NCBI GenBank assembly: GCA_025925185.1
Contig: JAICLV010000031.1
Span: 1-19,460, forward strand
DNA from: Acidothermaceae bacterium
GTDB taxonomy: Bacteria > Actinomycetota > Actinomycetes > Acidothermales > Acidothermaceae
DNA: 19,460 bases
Direction: 5' to 3'
Translations under genes and position numbers: made by a program
Part shown: piece after piece, positions 1-7,158 of the stretch
How positions within the stretch are numbered: the first letter of the stretch is position 1
Layout: every line of letters begins with the position of its first letter
The notes under the pieces: generated by a model
Seen by the model: only the letters and a program-made list of their open reading frames with translations
Database searches by the model: none
Told to the model about the DNA's origin: nothing

Positions 1-124
1 CGAAACCGCGATGTCGGTTGCGGAGGTGTACCGCTACAACAGCGACTGGAAGTTCAAGGTTCTAGGCGATGGTTATGCGCAGGGCATCGCCGGCGTGGCT
101 CGCGATTACGGGCTCACGCTGTGA
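1..124 (+). CDS. TerD family protein, C-terminal end only (5' part outside window)
   Basis: Only the last 40 residues are present, in the frame that stops with TGA at 122-124. They contain the pattern ETAM...EVYRYNSDWKFKVLGDGYAQG...GVARDYGLTL. This lines up with the end of the complete TerD protein encoded at 946-1527 ([18 protein letters not shown]...GQGYASG...IDYGVAL). TerD-family proteins are small calcium-binding beta-sandwich proteins linked to tellurite and general stress resistance; the exact role is poorly known. The next gene starts with a GTG that overlaps the stop (GTGA at 121-124), so the two are probably translationally coupled. The family call is firm; nothing can be said of the N-terminus. 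Confidence 0.85.
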   Translation, partial: ETAMSVAEVYRYNSDWKFKVLGDGYAQGIAGVARDYGLTL

Positions 125-945
125 CCCCGTTCGCGCCGGATGACGCCCCACCACGAACCGACCTGCCGTTCCTTCGCCGCCGCGCTCGTCCAAGGGTGCT
201 CGCACCATCTGCTCCGGCTCACACATCCAACCCGGCGCTTGCCGATTTCCTCGCATCACGCGGTCCACGGCCCACCGCTTCGGACCCGCCGCCGGTAACG
301 CCAGCCGTATCGACAGACCTCGACCTGTCAGCCAACCCCGATTTGTCAGCACGACCCGCGCCGCCGGCGCGCGTCGCTTCGCCGCGGCCAGCCGCGGTCG
401 ATGCGAGGCCGGCGCGTCGCGTGCAACCGGGCAAGCCCGCCATCTTGACGCCGAAGGCGCCGGTGGTGACCCTCACCCGGCTGCAGTCGGGGGTCGGCGC
501 GTTGACGATCGAAGCGGTTTTCGACGCTTCGGTAGGCGATTTACGCATTGGGGCCTCGTACCAACTGCGGTCAGGCATGTCGTCGACCGCCCGCCCGAAC
601 TCGATCCGCCCGGTCAGCCTCGACCCGCGCGGGCGGCTCAACATCGACCTTCGGCAGTGCCGCGACATTCAACGAATTGCCGTCTACGGCTTTTCCGAAA
701 GCCGATCGCCACTGCGGTGGGGCGGCACACTCGTCGCCACGACGTTCGGCAACGCGAAAATCGAGGTAGCGCTGGATCGCCCGCCGTCGAGTGGCGTCGT
801 GGTATTCATGACGCTGTTCAACGTGCGGGGCGAGTTCGTCATCAGAGCCGAGATGGAAGAGATCGGCGGCTCGGTACGCGACGCATCAAATGCCTACGGT
901 TACGAGCGAATCACTTGGCGCGACGACCGCAACCCGGTCGACTGA
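121..945 (+). CDS. TerD-like domain protein with a proline-rich N-terminal region
   Basis: The protein has 274 residues and a GTG start overlapping the stop of the upstream terD-like gene by 4 bp. Residues 1 to about 112 are Pro/Ala/Arg-rich, low in complexity and probably disordered. From about residue 115 to the end there is a beta-rich domain with TerD-like features: GALTIEAVFDASVGDLRIGASYQL, then IQRIAVYGFSE, RWGGTLVATTFGNAKIEVAL, and a final VRGEFVIRAEMEEIGGSV...AYGYERITW. I read this as a divergent TerD-type domain of the kind found next to TerD genes in actinobacteria, not as a canonical TerD, because the Ca-binding DLD motif is reduced to a single GDLRIG. Coupling to the preceding terD gene suggests the products act together. 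A specific function cannot be given. Confidence 0.75.
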   Translation: MTPFAPDDAPPRTDLPFLRRRARPRVLAPSAPAHTSNPALADFLASRGPRPTASDPPPVTPAVSTDLDLSANPDLSARPAPPARVASPRPAAVDARPARRVQPGKPAILTPKAPVVTLTRLQSGVGALTIEAVFDASVGDLRIGASYQLRSGMSSTARPNSIRPVSLDPRGRLNIDLRQCRDIQRIAVYGFSESRSPLRWGGTLVATTFGNAKIEVALDRPPSSGVVVFMTLFNVRGEFVIRAEMEEIGGSVRDASNAYGYERITWRDDRNPVD

Positions 946-1527
946 CTACAGCGCCACGCCGTAATCGATCGCGATGCCCCTAAGGCCTGACGCATAGCCC
1001 TGCCCGACGGCCCGGAATTTCCAGTCGGTGCCGTTGCGGTACAGCTCACCGAAAATCATCGCGGTCTCAGTCGAAGCATCTTCGCTGAGGTCGTAACGAG
1101 CCAGCTCGGTGTTGTTGGCTTGATTGACGACCCGGATAAATGCATTACGAACTTGACCGAAGCTCTGCTGCCGAGATTCGGCTTCGTAGATGCTGACCGG
1201 GAAGACAATCTTGTCGATCGTCGGCGGCACGATCGCGACGTTCACCTTGATCTGCTCGTCGTCGCCTTCGCCCTCACCAGTCAAGTTGTCGCCGGTGTGC
1301 TCGATCGCACCCTCAGGACTCTTGAGGTTGTTGTAGAAGACGAAGTGACCGCCGGAGACGACCTTGCCGTCAGCACCGACAGCGATGGCCGACGCGTCGA
1401 GGTCGAACTCCGCACCGGTCGTCGTGCGGGCATCCCATCCGAGGCCAACGGTGACAGCCGCGAGGCCCGCCGAGCCGGCCTCCTTGGTCAGCGAGATGTT
1501 GCCGCCCTTGCTCAAAGACACAGCCAC
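946..1527 (-). CDS. TerD family stress-response protein
   Basis: The protein has 193 residues, matching the usual TerD length of about 190. The N-terminus [17 protein letters not shown], then [49 protein letters not shown] and the C-terminal [16 protein letters not shown] are hallmark TerD motifs; the acidic DLD and [13 protein letters not shown] segments are the usual calcium-binding parts. I chose the GTG at 1527 over a longer TTG start at 1557 because it gives the classic [10 protein letters not shown] start and has GGGGA six bases upstream. The gene lies 55 bp downstream of rnpB on the same strand. A TAGCAT hexamer (1577-1572) between them could be its own promoter, or it may be read through from rnpB. 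It converges with the TerD-like gene ending at 945. Confidence 0.93.
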   Translation of the reverse strand: MAVSLSKGGNISLTKEAGSAGLAAVTVGLGWDARTTTGAEFDLDASAIAVGADGKVVSGGHFVFYNNLKSPEGAIEHTGDNLTGEGEGDDEQIKVNVAIVPPTIDKIVFPVSIYEAESRQQSFGQVRNAFIRVVNQANNTELARYDLSEDASTETAMIFGELYRNGTDWKFRAVGQGYASGLRGIAIDYGVAL

Positions 1528-1581
1528 CGGTGTTCCCCATTCTGCGAGCGATGCCAACGCGCCGTACGGCGATGCTAATAG

Positions 1582-2006
1582 GGCGGACGAGTCGGCCTAT
1601 AGGCCGGGTTCTGTCGTCTGCGCGTTTCCGCGCCGACGGGCGACCATCCATCTACGACTGCCGTTGCCGACAGCCTCCAGCGGTCTACCCGCAGGCTCGG
1701 GCGGGCCGCCCTCGAACGCCTGCGCAGCGCCGCCCGACGCAAATCGGCCGGCGCCTCTTGACCTTGCTCCAGGTGGGGTTTACCGAGCCGCCTGAGTCAC
1801 CCCAGGCGCTGGTGGTCTCTTACACCACCGTTTCACCCTTACCGCGCGCCGCCGAAGCGCCGCGCGGCGGTTTGTTTTCTGTGGCACTTTCCCGCGGGTC
1901 ACCCCGGGTGGGCGTTACCCACCACCTTGCCCTGTGGAGCCCGGACCTTCCTCGGCAGCAGCGGTTTCCCGCCCCTGACGCGGCCGCCCGGCCGGCTCGT
2001 CCGCCG
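1582..2006 (-). ncRNA. rnpB: RNase P RNA, bacterial type A
   Basis: This is the catalytic RNA of RNase P, which removes 5' leaders from tRNA precursors. Reading the minus strand, the 5' part has GAGGAAGGTCCGGGCTCC (1953-1936), followed by ACAGGGCA and GGTGGGTAACGCCCACC. The middle has GGTAAGGGTGAAACGG and GTGTAAGAGACCACC, and the 3' part has ACAGAACCCGGCCTATAGG (1614-1596). These are the universal P4 and J11/12-type conserved blocks. The ends pair as helix P1 (GGCGGACGAG near 2004 with CTCGTCCGCC near 1582), which fixes the boundaries to within a few bases. The reading frames across this stretch are chance open frames. A -10 hexamer lies just upstream. Confidence 0.96.
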
Positions 2007-2013
2007 TTCGATC

Positions 2014-2019
2014 AGTCTA
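2014..2019 (-). promoter_or_regulatory. Putative -10 box of rnpB
   Basis: On the minus strand TAGACT (2019-2014) fits the actinobacterial TANNNT -10 consensus. A start 7-8 bases downstream would fall at about 2007-2006, where the P1 helix of RNase P RNA begins. No convincing -35 element was seen. This is inferred from spacing only. Confidence 0.5.
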
Positions 2020-2045
2020 GGCTACGACGGCACTCCCGGATTGGA

Positions 2046-2094
2046 TACAATCCCGCAAATCACGACGACCGGGCAACCCCCGACGACCGAGGAG
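2046..2094 (+). promoter_or_regulatory. Putative -10 (TACAAT) and ribosome binding site of the MFS gene
   Basis: TACAAT at 2046-2051 is a good -10 hexamer and predicts a start near 2058. GAGGAG at 2089-2094 is a strong Shine-Dalgarno sequence. Five bases after it comes ATC at 2100, in frame with the transporter. There is no ATG, GTG or TTG in frame between the rnpB 5' end and the ATG at 2181. The site therefore argues for the unusual ATC start. Confidence 0.5.
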
Positions 2095-2099
2095 CAGCC

Positions 2100-3329
2100 A
2101 TCGCGATCGCGGACGACATTCGGGGCATCGGCCGACTGAGGCTGTGGGCGGCGTACCTCAGCGGCGGGTTCGGCCTCGCGATGCAGGGTTACATTTACTT
2201 CCTCATACCGCTGCGGGCCCATGAGCTCGGCGCGGGCTACCAGACCATCGGCCTCATCGCGGCGGCCGGAACGCTCGCGCCCGGGCTGCTGGCCGTCACC
2301 CTCGGCGCGCTGATCGACCGGATCGGGCCGAAGCGCGGCTTCATCCTCGGCGCCAGCGCGATCACCGCGGTCTGCCTGGTGGCGCTGCTCGTCACGAACT
2401 ACTGGTGGTTCCTGGCACTTCAGCCTTTCCTCGGCCTGTCGCAGACCTTCGGCTGGCTCTCGTCGCAGGGCCACATCACCAGCCTCGGCACGCCGGCGCA
2501 ACGCCCGATGCTGACCGGACGCTTCAGCTTCTTCGTCAACGTCGGCCAGATGGCGAGCCCGGTTCTCGCGGGCGCGGTCGCGCAGGCCATCGGCCTGCGG
2601 TGGGCGTTTCTGGTGCCCGCCGCGTACGCGGCGTTCTTCGTCGCACTTGGGTTTGCTCTCATCGACACACGCCCTGACGCGGGGCCGAAATCGCGGACGG
2701 CGAAAAGCGGCGGGCTTCGATCGGCGATCCAACTGACCACGCTACGGGGCATCCAGGTCGCGCTGCTTTTGACGTTCGCGCGGCTTTGGATCGCGACCGT
2801 GTTCAACACGTTCGTGCCGGTGTACCTGGTGGGAAAGGGCTTCAGCACCGGGTTGGCCGGAACGGTTGTCGCAACCGCGAGCTTGGTGGCCGCGGTAATG
2901 GCGCCGACCACCGGGTACTGGACCCGGCGCATGTGCAACGAGCGGGCCACCATGCTCGGCCTCGGCTGCGGCGCGCTTTCGCTGCTGCTGGTGCCGCACA
3001 TCGCAGCGGTTCCCGTCATCTACATCGCGCCGATCCTCTGGGGCATCGCGCTCGGCACCAGCCTGCCGCTGCTCATCAGCATCGTGACGTCTGCCGCGCC
3101 CGCCGACCAACGCGGCGTCGCGCTCGGCCTACGCGTCTCCGCGAACAAGGCCGCCGCCACGGGAGCGCCGGTGCTCGTCGGACCGCTCATCGCCGCCCTC
3201 GGGATGGCCCTGGGCTTCACCGTCGGCGGTGCGCTCGCTTTGGCGCTGCTAGCTGGCAGCCGGCTCCTTCACCGGGCCGACCGCCGCGCGCCTGCTCGTT
3301 TGGCAGAAGCGGGCGTCACGCCTCAGTGA
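2100..3329 (+). CDS. Major facilitator superfamily (MFS) transporter, start uncertain
   Basis: This is a polytopic inner-membrane protein of about 409 residues with some 12 hydrophobic segments in two halves. The loop between segments 2 and 3 reads GALIDRIGPKRGF, the MFS motif A (G-x-x-x-D-R-x-G-x-[RK]-[RK]). A central hydrophilic loop (about DTRPDAGPKSRTAKSGG) separates the halves, as usual for drug or metabolite exporters. The substrate cannot be told. The first membrane segment (LWAAYLSGGFGLAMQGYIYFLIPL) needs a start upstream of the ATG at 2181, which would cut it in half; the only well-placed candidate is an ATC at 2100 with GAGGAG five bases before it. The gene ends 14 bp inside the convergent RNase gene. 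The family is certain, the start is not. Confidence 0.85.
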   Translation: MAIADDIRGIGRLRLWAAYLSGGFGLAMQGYIYFLIPLRAHELGAGYQTIGLIAAAGTLAPGLLAVTLGALIDRIGPKRGFILGASAITAVCLVALLVTNYWWFLALQPFLGLSQTFGWLSSQGHITSLGTPAQRPMLTGRFSFFVNVGQMASPVLAGAVAQAIGLRWAFLVPAAYAAFFVALGFALIDTRPDAGPKSRTAKSGGLRSAIQLTTLRGIQVALLLTFARLWIATVFNTFVPVYLVGKGFSTGLAGTVVATASLVAAVMAPTTGYWTRRMCNERATMLGLGCGALSLLLVPHIAAVPVIYIAPILWGIALGTSLPLLISIVTSAAPADQRGVALGLRVSANKAAATGAPVLVGPLIAALGMALGFTVGGALALALLAGSRLLHRADRRAPARLAEAGVTPQ

Positions 3330-4770
3330 CACCCGCCGCCGGTGCGAACACGAGCGCGCGCGTCGCCGGGTCGGCCCGCTCCAGCCGAACCTCGATCCGC
3401 TCGCCGAGCGGCAGCGCCTCACCGTCGCACTTCGCCCGCACCGGCGGGCGACGCAGCTGCACCGTCCCGCCGTGATGATTCCGCTCGACGACCGCCGCCT
3501 CGAACGTCTCCCCCACGTGCGGCGCGAGCAACACGGTCTCCACGAGGTCGACGCAGGCGCGCTCGAGCGCGTGCGCGCGGTGGTCGGACGCCGCCATGAC
3601 GGCCGGCAGGGTCGGCAATCCGTCGCGGACCCACGCCGGGACCTCCGACCCGACGCACACGGCCGCGCACAACTCGCCGACATATCGATCGACCAGCCGG
3701 CGCAGCGGGGCGGTGGTGTGCGCGTAGGGGGCGGCGACGGCCGCGTGCTCGTGGTCACCTGGGGCCGTGCCATCGAAAGCGGTGTAACCCGCGCCGCGCA
3801 GCAATCGGGTCGACAGCTCCAGCAATGCCGCGCCAATGTCGGTCGCCGGGTCGAGATCGCGCACAAAAGCTTGGTATGTAAGCGATTTGGGCCACTCGAC
3901 ATCGAGCACGTGCGCGCTGCGGCGCAGCATGTCGATCGAGCCTTGGTCAGGAGCGGGCAGCGTGCGGAGAATGCCGACACCGGCGTCGAGCATGATTCCG
4001 GCCGCCGCCATCCCGGTCAGCAAGGAGATCTGCGCGTTCCAGTCTTCGACCGGCAGTGGCGCCCGATACCGCAACCAGAAGCCGTCGCCCACGTCGTCAA
4101 CCTCTTGCTCGGGCAGCCGCAAACTTACAGCGCCGCGCTCGATCTCCAACTGCTGCCGCAGCTTTCCGACCTCGGCAAGCAGCGCCAGCACATTGTCGTC
4201 CGATATGACTTTGTCTATTGCCGCCTGCGCGCCGGCGTAATCGAGCCGCGCGCGTGATCGAACCATCGCCCGGATGACGTCGACCTCGACCTGCCTGCCG
4301 TCGCCGTCGAGGTCGACGACCCACACCAGCGCCGGTCGTGACTCCCTCGGGAGCAGGCTGGCGGCCGCCTCGCCGATCGCAGGCGGATGCAAGGGCGTGC
4401 GCATGTCGGGGCTGTACAGGGTCTCGCCGCGCAGATGAGCCTCGAGGTCGACGGGGCCGCCGGGCGCGACGAACGCGGCGACGTCGGCGATGGCGTATCG
4501 CACGCGATAACCCAAGGAGCGGCCATCGACGTGCCGACGCTCAATGTGCAGGGCTTGGTCGAGGTCTATCGAACCGGGCGGGTCGATGGTCACGAAAGCG
4601 ATGTCGGTGAGGTCGCGGTCAGGCAATCGTGGACGGCGCGCGGCCTGCTCGGCCGCGATCAACGCCGTGCCGGGGAAGTCGCCGGGCACACCGAGTTCGG
4701 AACGGATGGCGGCGAACCCCTCGCGAAGTTGGGCGCCATCGGCGACGAGTCTCACGCGACGATGTGGCAC
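3316..4770 (-). CDS. RNB-domain exoribonuclease (RNase II/R family)
   Basis: The protein has 484 residues from a GTG at 4770. It would degrade RNA 3' to 5' with metal-dependent hydrolysis in the cytoplasm. The RNB core starts near residue 55. The catalytic loop TIDPPGSIDLDQA supplies Asp63, Asp69 and Asp71, matching Asp201, Asp207 and Asp209 of E. coli RNase II; the fourth position is Gln72 instead of Asp. Further RNB features are YAIADVAAFV, the ETLYSPDMRTPLHPP segment and YAHTTAPLRRLVDRYV near the C-terminal part of the domain. Only about 50 residues precede the core and about 110 follow YAHTTAPLRR. There is no recognisable cold-shock pair and at most a degenerate S1-like tail, so this is a compact actinobacterial variant. 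A TACGGT hexamer ends exactly six bases before the GTG, suggesting a leaderless mRNA. Confidence 0.92.
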   Translation of the reverse strand: MPHRRVRLVADGAQLREGFAAIRSELGVPGDFPGTALIAAEQAARRPRLPDRDLTDIAFVTIDPPGSIDLDQALHIERRHVDGRSLGYRVRYAIADVAAFVAPGGPVDLEAHLRGETLYSPDMRTPLHPPAIGEAAASLLPRESRPALVWVVDLDGDGRQVEVDVIRAMVRSRARLDYAGAQAAIDKVISDDNVLALLAEVGKLRQQLEIERGAVSLRLPEQEVDDVGDGFWLRYRAPLPVEDWNAQISLLTGMAAAGIMLDAGVGILRTLPAPDQGSIDMLRRSAHVLDVEWPKSLTYQAFVRDLDPATDIGAALLELSTRLLRGAGYTAFDGTAPGDHEHAAVAAPYAHTTAPLRRLVDRYVGELCAAVCVGSEVPAWVRDGLPTLPAVMAASDHRAHALERACVDLVETVLLAPHVGETFEAAVVERNHHGGTVQLRRPPVRAKCDGEALPLGERIEVRLERADPATRALVFAPAAGVTEA

Positions 4771-4776
4771 GCGGCC

Positions 4777-4786
4777 ACCGTACGCT
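4777..4786. promoter_or_regulatory. Overlapping divergent -10 boxes, apparently leaderless on both strands
   Basis: On the plus strand TACGCT (4781-4786) ends six bases before the GTG at 4793. On the minus strand TACGGT (4782-4777) ends six bases before the GTG at 4770. Both fit the TANNNT -10 consensus with transcription starting on the start codon. The hexamers share two base pairs, so RNA polymerase could serve only one gene at a time. The -35 regions are not conserved. Confidence 0.55.
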
Positions 4787-4792
4787 ACGTGC

Positions 4793-5932
4793 GTGTGGTT
4801 GATCGCGGCGCTTGCCGGCGGAATCTGCGTCGCGACCGGGGCGCTTCCGTGGCATGTCGCTGTCGACACGACGCAACGCGTCGGACCGATTCTCGGCTTT
4901 CTCGCGGCGATCACGGTCGTCGCCGAATTGGCGGACGTCGCGCAGGTCTTCGACGTGGCCGCGACCCGCGCCGCGAAACTGGCGCGCGGTCGGACGACGA
5001 CGCTGTTTTGCCTGGTGCTGCTGCTCGGCGCGTTCACGACGATCGTGTTGAGCCTCGACACGACCGCGGTGCTGCTGACGCCCGTCGTGCTGGCCCTCGC
5101 GTCGCGACTGCGATTGTCGCCGCTGCCGTTTGCGATGGCGGCGGTGTGGCTGGCGAACACCGCGAGCCTGTTGCTGCCGGTCTCGAATCTGACCAACCTG
5201 CTTGCGGTCAGCCGGCTTCGCGCGTCGGCGGTAGATTTCTCGTCGCGGATGTGGCTGCCAGCGTTGTTCTCGCTGCTCGTGACCGCGCTTGTTCTCGGCG
5301 TCGTGTATCGCCGCGACCTCCGCGGGCGCTACCTCGTTCCCAACGCGATCGACGTTCGCGACAGTGCCTTGTTCCGGATTTCTGCCACCGTGTGCCTGGC
5401 CGTCGCGCCGTTCTTCGTCAGCGGGATTCCGGTCTGGATCACCGCGGCCACGGCGGCTGTGCTTCTCGTCGTCCTATTTGCTATTCGTTCGCCGCGGGCG
5501 TTGAAGGTCTCGCTGTTGCCGTGGCGACTTGTGCTTCTTGTCTGGGGCTTGTTCCTGTTCATCGCCACGCTTGGCGTGCACGGGCTTGACGACTTGCTCG
5601 GGCATCTCGCCGGCCACTCGGGTTCGGCGGTTGGGGTGCTGCGCACGGCCGGTGCCGGGGCGGGTGCGAGCAATCTGTTCAACAACCTGCCGAGCTATCT
5701 CGCGCTCGAGCGCGTCACCGACGGGCGGCACGACCAGGTCTTCGGCTTGCTGCTGGGCACGAACCTCGGGCCGCTCGTGCTGCTGTGGGGATCACTGGCC
5801 ACCCTGCTATGGCGAGAACGATGCAAGGCACGCGGCGTGCACGTCAGCGCATGGGAGTTCGCTCGGGTTGGACTTCTTGGGGTGCCGGTGCTGCTGGTCG
5901 TCGGATGGGCGGGCTTGCTCGTCACCGGCTGA
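4793..5932 (+). CDS. ArsB/NhaD/SLC13-like ion transporter (SLC13 family permease)
   Basis: This is a membrane protein of 379 residues with about ten hydrophobic segments. It has the two-fold repeated architecture of the ion transporter superfamily: LSLDTTAVLLTPVVLAL followed by NTASLLLPVSNLTNLLAV in the first half, and GAGASNLFNNLPSYLAL with LLLGTNLGPLVLLWGS in the second. The Asn/Ser-Pro-Asn hairpins are the substrate-binding loops in this family. ArsB-type members export arsenite and others move dicarboxylates or sodium. No arsenic genes (arsR, arsC) lie nearby, so an arsenite role is not supported. The GTG start at 4793 is 22 bp from the divergent RNB gene start and directly follows a -10 hexamer, so the message is probably leaderless. 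Confidence 0.85.
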   Translation: MWLIAALAGGICVATGALPWHVAVDTTQRVGPILGFLAAITVVAELADVAQVFDVAATRAAKLARGRTTTLFCLVLLLGAFTTIVLSLDTTAVLLTPVVLALASRLRLSPLPFAMAAVWLANTASLLLPVSNLTNLLAVSRLRASAVDFSSRMWLPALFSLLVTALVLGVVYRRDLRGRYLVPNAIDVRDSALFRISATVCLAVAPFFVSGIPVWITAATAAVLLVVLFAIRSPRALKVSLLPWRLVLLVWGLFLFIATLGVHGLDDLLGHLAGHSGSAVGVLRTAGAGAGASNLFNNLPSYLALERVTDGRHDQVFGLLLGTNLGPLVLLWGSLATLLWRERCKARGVHVSAWEFARVGLLGVPVLLVVGWAGLLVTG

Positions 5933-6012
5933 CTCGCTTGCTGCACAGGATCGTCGACGTCCTGCGAGGGCATCGCAGCCGTGCCGCACGCGGGTATGAC
6001 ACCGGGCCGGAG

Positions 6013-7158
6013 CTAGCGTTTTTCAGACAGGTGCGAGACGTCGTTGAAGGTGCGCAACACCTGCGGACCGTCGTCGTAGTAGTCGAGCTGCGTGAGGCTC
6101 GCGTTGTCGACGTGCAGCCGATACAGCGACGCGAGGGGCGCGTCCAGCGCGCTCGCCACAAAACTCGCCACCGGGCGCGAGTGCGTGACGACGCACACGG
6201 TCAAGCCGCGGTGCCTATTGACCAGGCGCTGCTGAGCCCGCGATACCCGATACCGCAACGACTCGTAACTCTCCCCGTCGGGCGGAGACAGCGACGGATC
6301 ACTCAACCACGAAGACAATTCTCGCGGCCAGCGTTCCTGCACGGTCTCGAAAGTCAAACCCTCCCAGACACCAAACGAGACCTCGCGAAGGTCGTCGTCC
6401 TGCTCCACGGGAGCCCCGACCGCCGACGCGATCACCGATGCTGTCTCTCGACATCGAGACATCGCCGACGTGACCACGAGATCGATGCCACCCCGAGCGC
6501 CGAGCCGTGCCGCCACAGCGCGCGCCTGTGATCGCCCTTCTTCGATCAGCGGCGGGTCACCGACACCTGAGAAGCGCTTCTCGACGGAGAACGCCGTCAC
6601 TCCGTGCCGCACCAACAACAAGGATGTCGCCGCCACTGTCGGTCCCCAGCCCACGATGCGATTCGGCGCGCCGGCCGCAACTGGTTCGGCAACACGAGGT
6701 GGCGCCGCACGCGGACGCCGACCGACTCCCGCGTCCATCGCCTCGTTCGCCAACCGGTCGGCGGCCTGATTCCGCTCGCGTGGAATCCACGTGTAGGAAA
6801 CGTGTCCTGAACCGAACGAGGCCGCCAAGGACGCCGCCTCACGCGCCAGCACCCGCATGTCTGGATGCTTGACCTGCCATCGGCCCGACATCTGCTCGAT
6901 GACGAGCCGGGAGTCCATCCGCACCTCGACGAACGCCGATGGGTCGATCTCCTGAGCCAGTCGCAACCCCGCCAGCAAGCCGTTGTACTCGGCGACATTG
7001 TTTGTGGCCACTCCCAAAAACTCAGCGGCCTCACGCAAAACCTCGTTGGTGGAAGCCTCTCGGACGACGGCGCCATATCCCGCCGGTCCGGGATTGTTGC
7101 GCGAACCGCCGTCCGCCTCGACGATGAGCCGTCGGCCGCCGGAGGCAGCCGCGCTCAC
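6013..7158 (-). CDS. Bifunctional RNase HI / histidine phosphatase (Rv2228c type)
   Basis: The protein has 381 residues in two domains. Residues 8-143 are an RNase HI fold that would cut the RNA strand of RNA-DNA hybrids; the acidic residues are Asp16 (VEADGGSRNNPGPAG), Glu57 (NVAEYNG), Asp82 (VRMDSRLV) and Asp134 (ERNQAADRLAN). Residues about 178-381 are a histidine phosphatase of the cobC/phosphoglycerate-mutase type, with the catalytic motif LVRHGVT (His185), SRCRETA, the acid region REVSFGVWEG and a second histidine in VVTHSRPV. In mycobacteria this fusion acts as RNase H and as an alpha-ribazole or acid phosphatase. The GTG start at 7158 overlaps the stop of the upstream zinc-ribbon gene (GTGA), so the two are coupled. 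A longer frame upstream of this GTG is an artefact of the overlap. Confidence 0.95.
   Translation of the reverse strand: MSAAASGGRRLIVEADGGSRNNPGPAGYGAVVREASTNEVLREAAEFLGVATNNVAEYNGLLAGLRLAQEIDPSAFVEVRMDSRLVIEQMSGRWQVKHPDMRVLAREAASLAASFGSGHVSYTWIPRERNQAADRLANEAMDAGVGRRPRAAPPRVAEPVAAGAPNRIVGWGPTVAATSLLLVRHGVTAFSVEKRFSGVGDPPLIEEGRSQARAVAARLGARGGIDLVVTSAMSRCRETASVIASAVGAPVEQDDDLREVSFGVWEGLTFETVQERWPRELSSWLSDPSLSPPDGESYESLRYRVSRAQQRLVNRHRGLTVCVVTHSRPVASFVASALDAPLASLYRLHVDNASLTQLDYYDDGPQVLRTFNDVSHLSEKR

Noticed and set aside
1530..2099. Upstream extension of the MFS reading frame across this stretch
   Set aside because: The DNA is the RNase P RNA gene on the other strand. The translated sequence shows no conserved protein features and the open frame is due to base composition.
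4387..5589. A 400-codon plus-strand open frame over the RNB and transporter genes
   Set aside because: It is antisense to the RNB gene and out of phase with the transporter, and its translation is basic low-complexity sequence with no recognisable domain.
4793..5932. Assignment of the transporter as an arsenite exporter (ArsB)
   Set aside because: The fold motifs fit the broad ArsB/SLC13 superfamily, but no ArsR, ArsC or ArsA is nearby, so the substrate is left open.
5933..6012. 80-bp gap between the convergent transporter and RNase HI genes, with a near-palindrome around 5948-5964
   Set aside because: The imperfect palindrome has no T-tract on either strand and no other signal. It may be a bidirectional terminator, but support is too weak.
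5785..6531. A 248-codon plus-strand frame opposite the RNase HI/phosphatase gene
   Set aside because: The minus-strand gene has complete catalytic motifs in both domains; the plus frame is an Arg-rich shadow.
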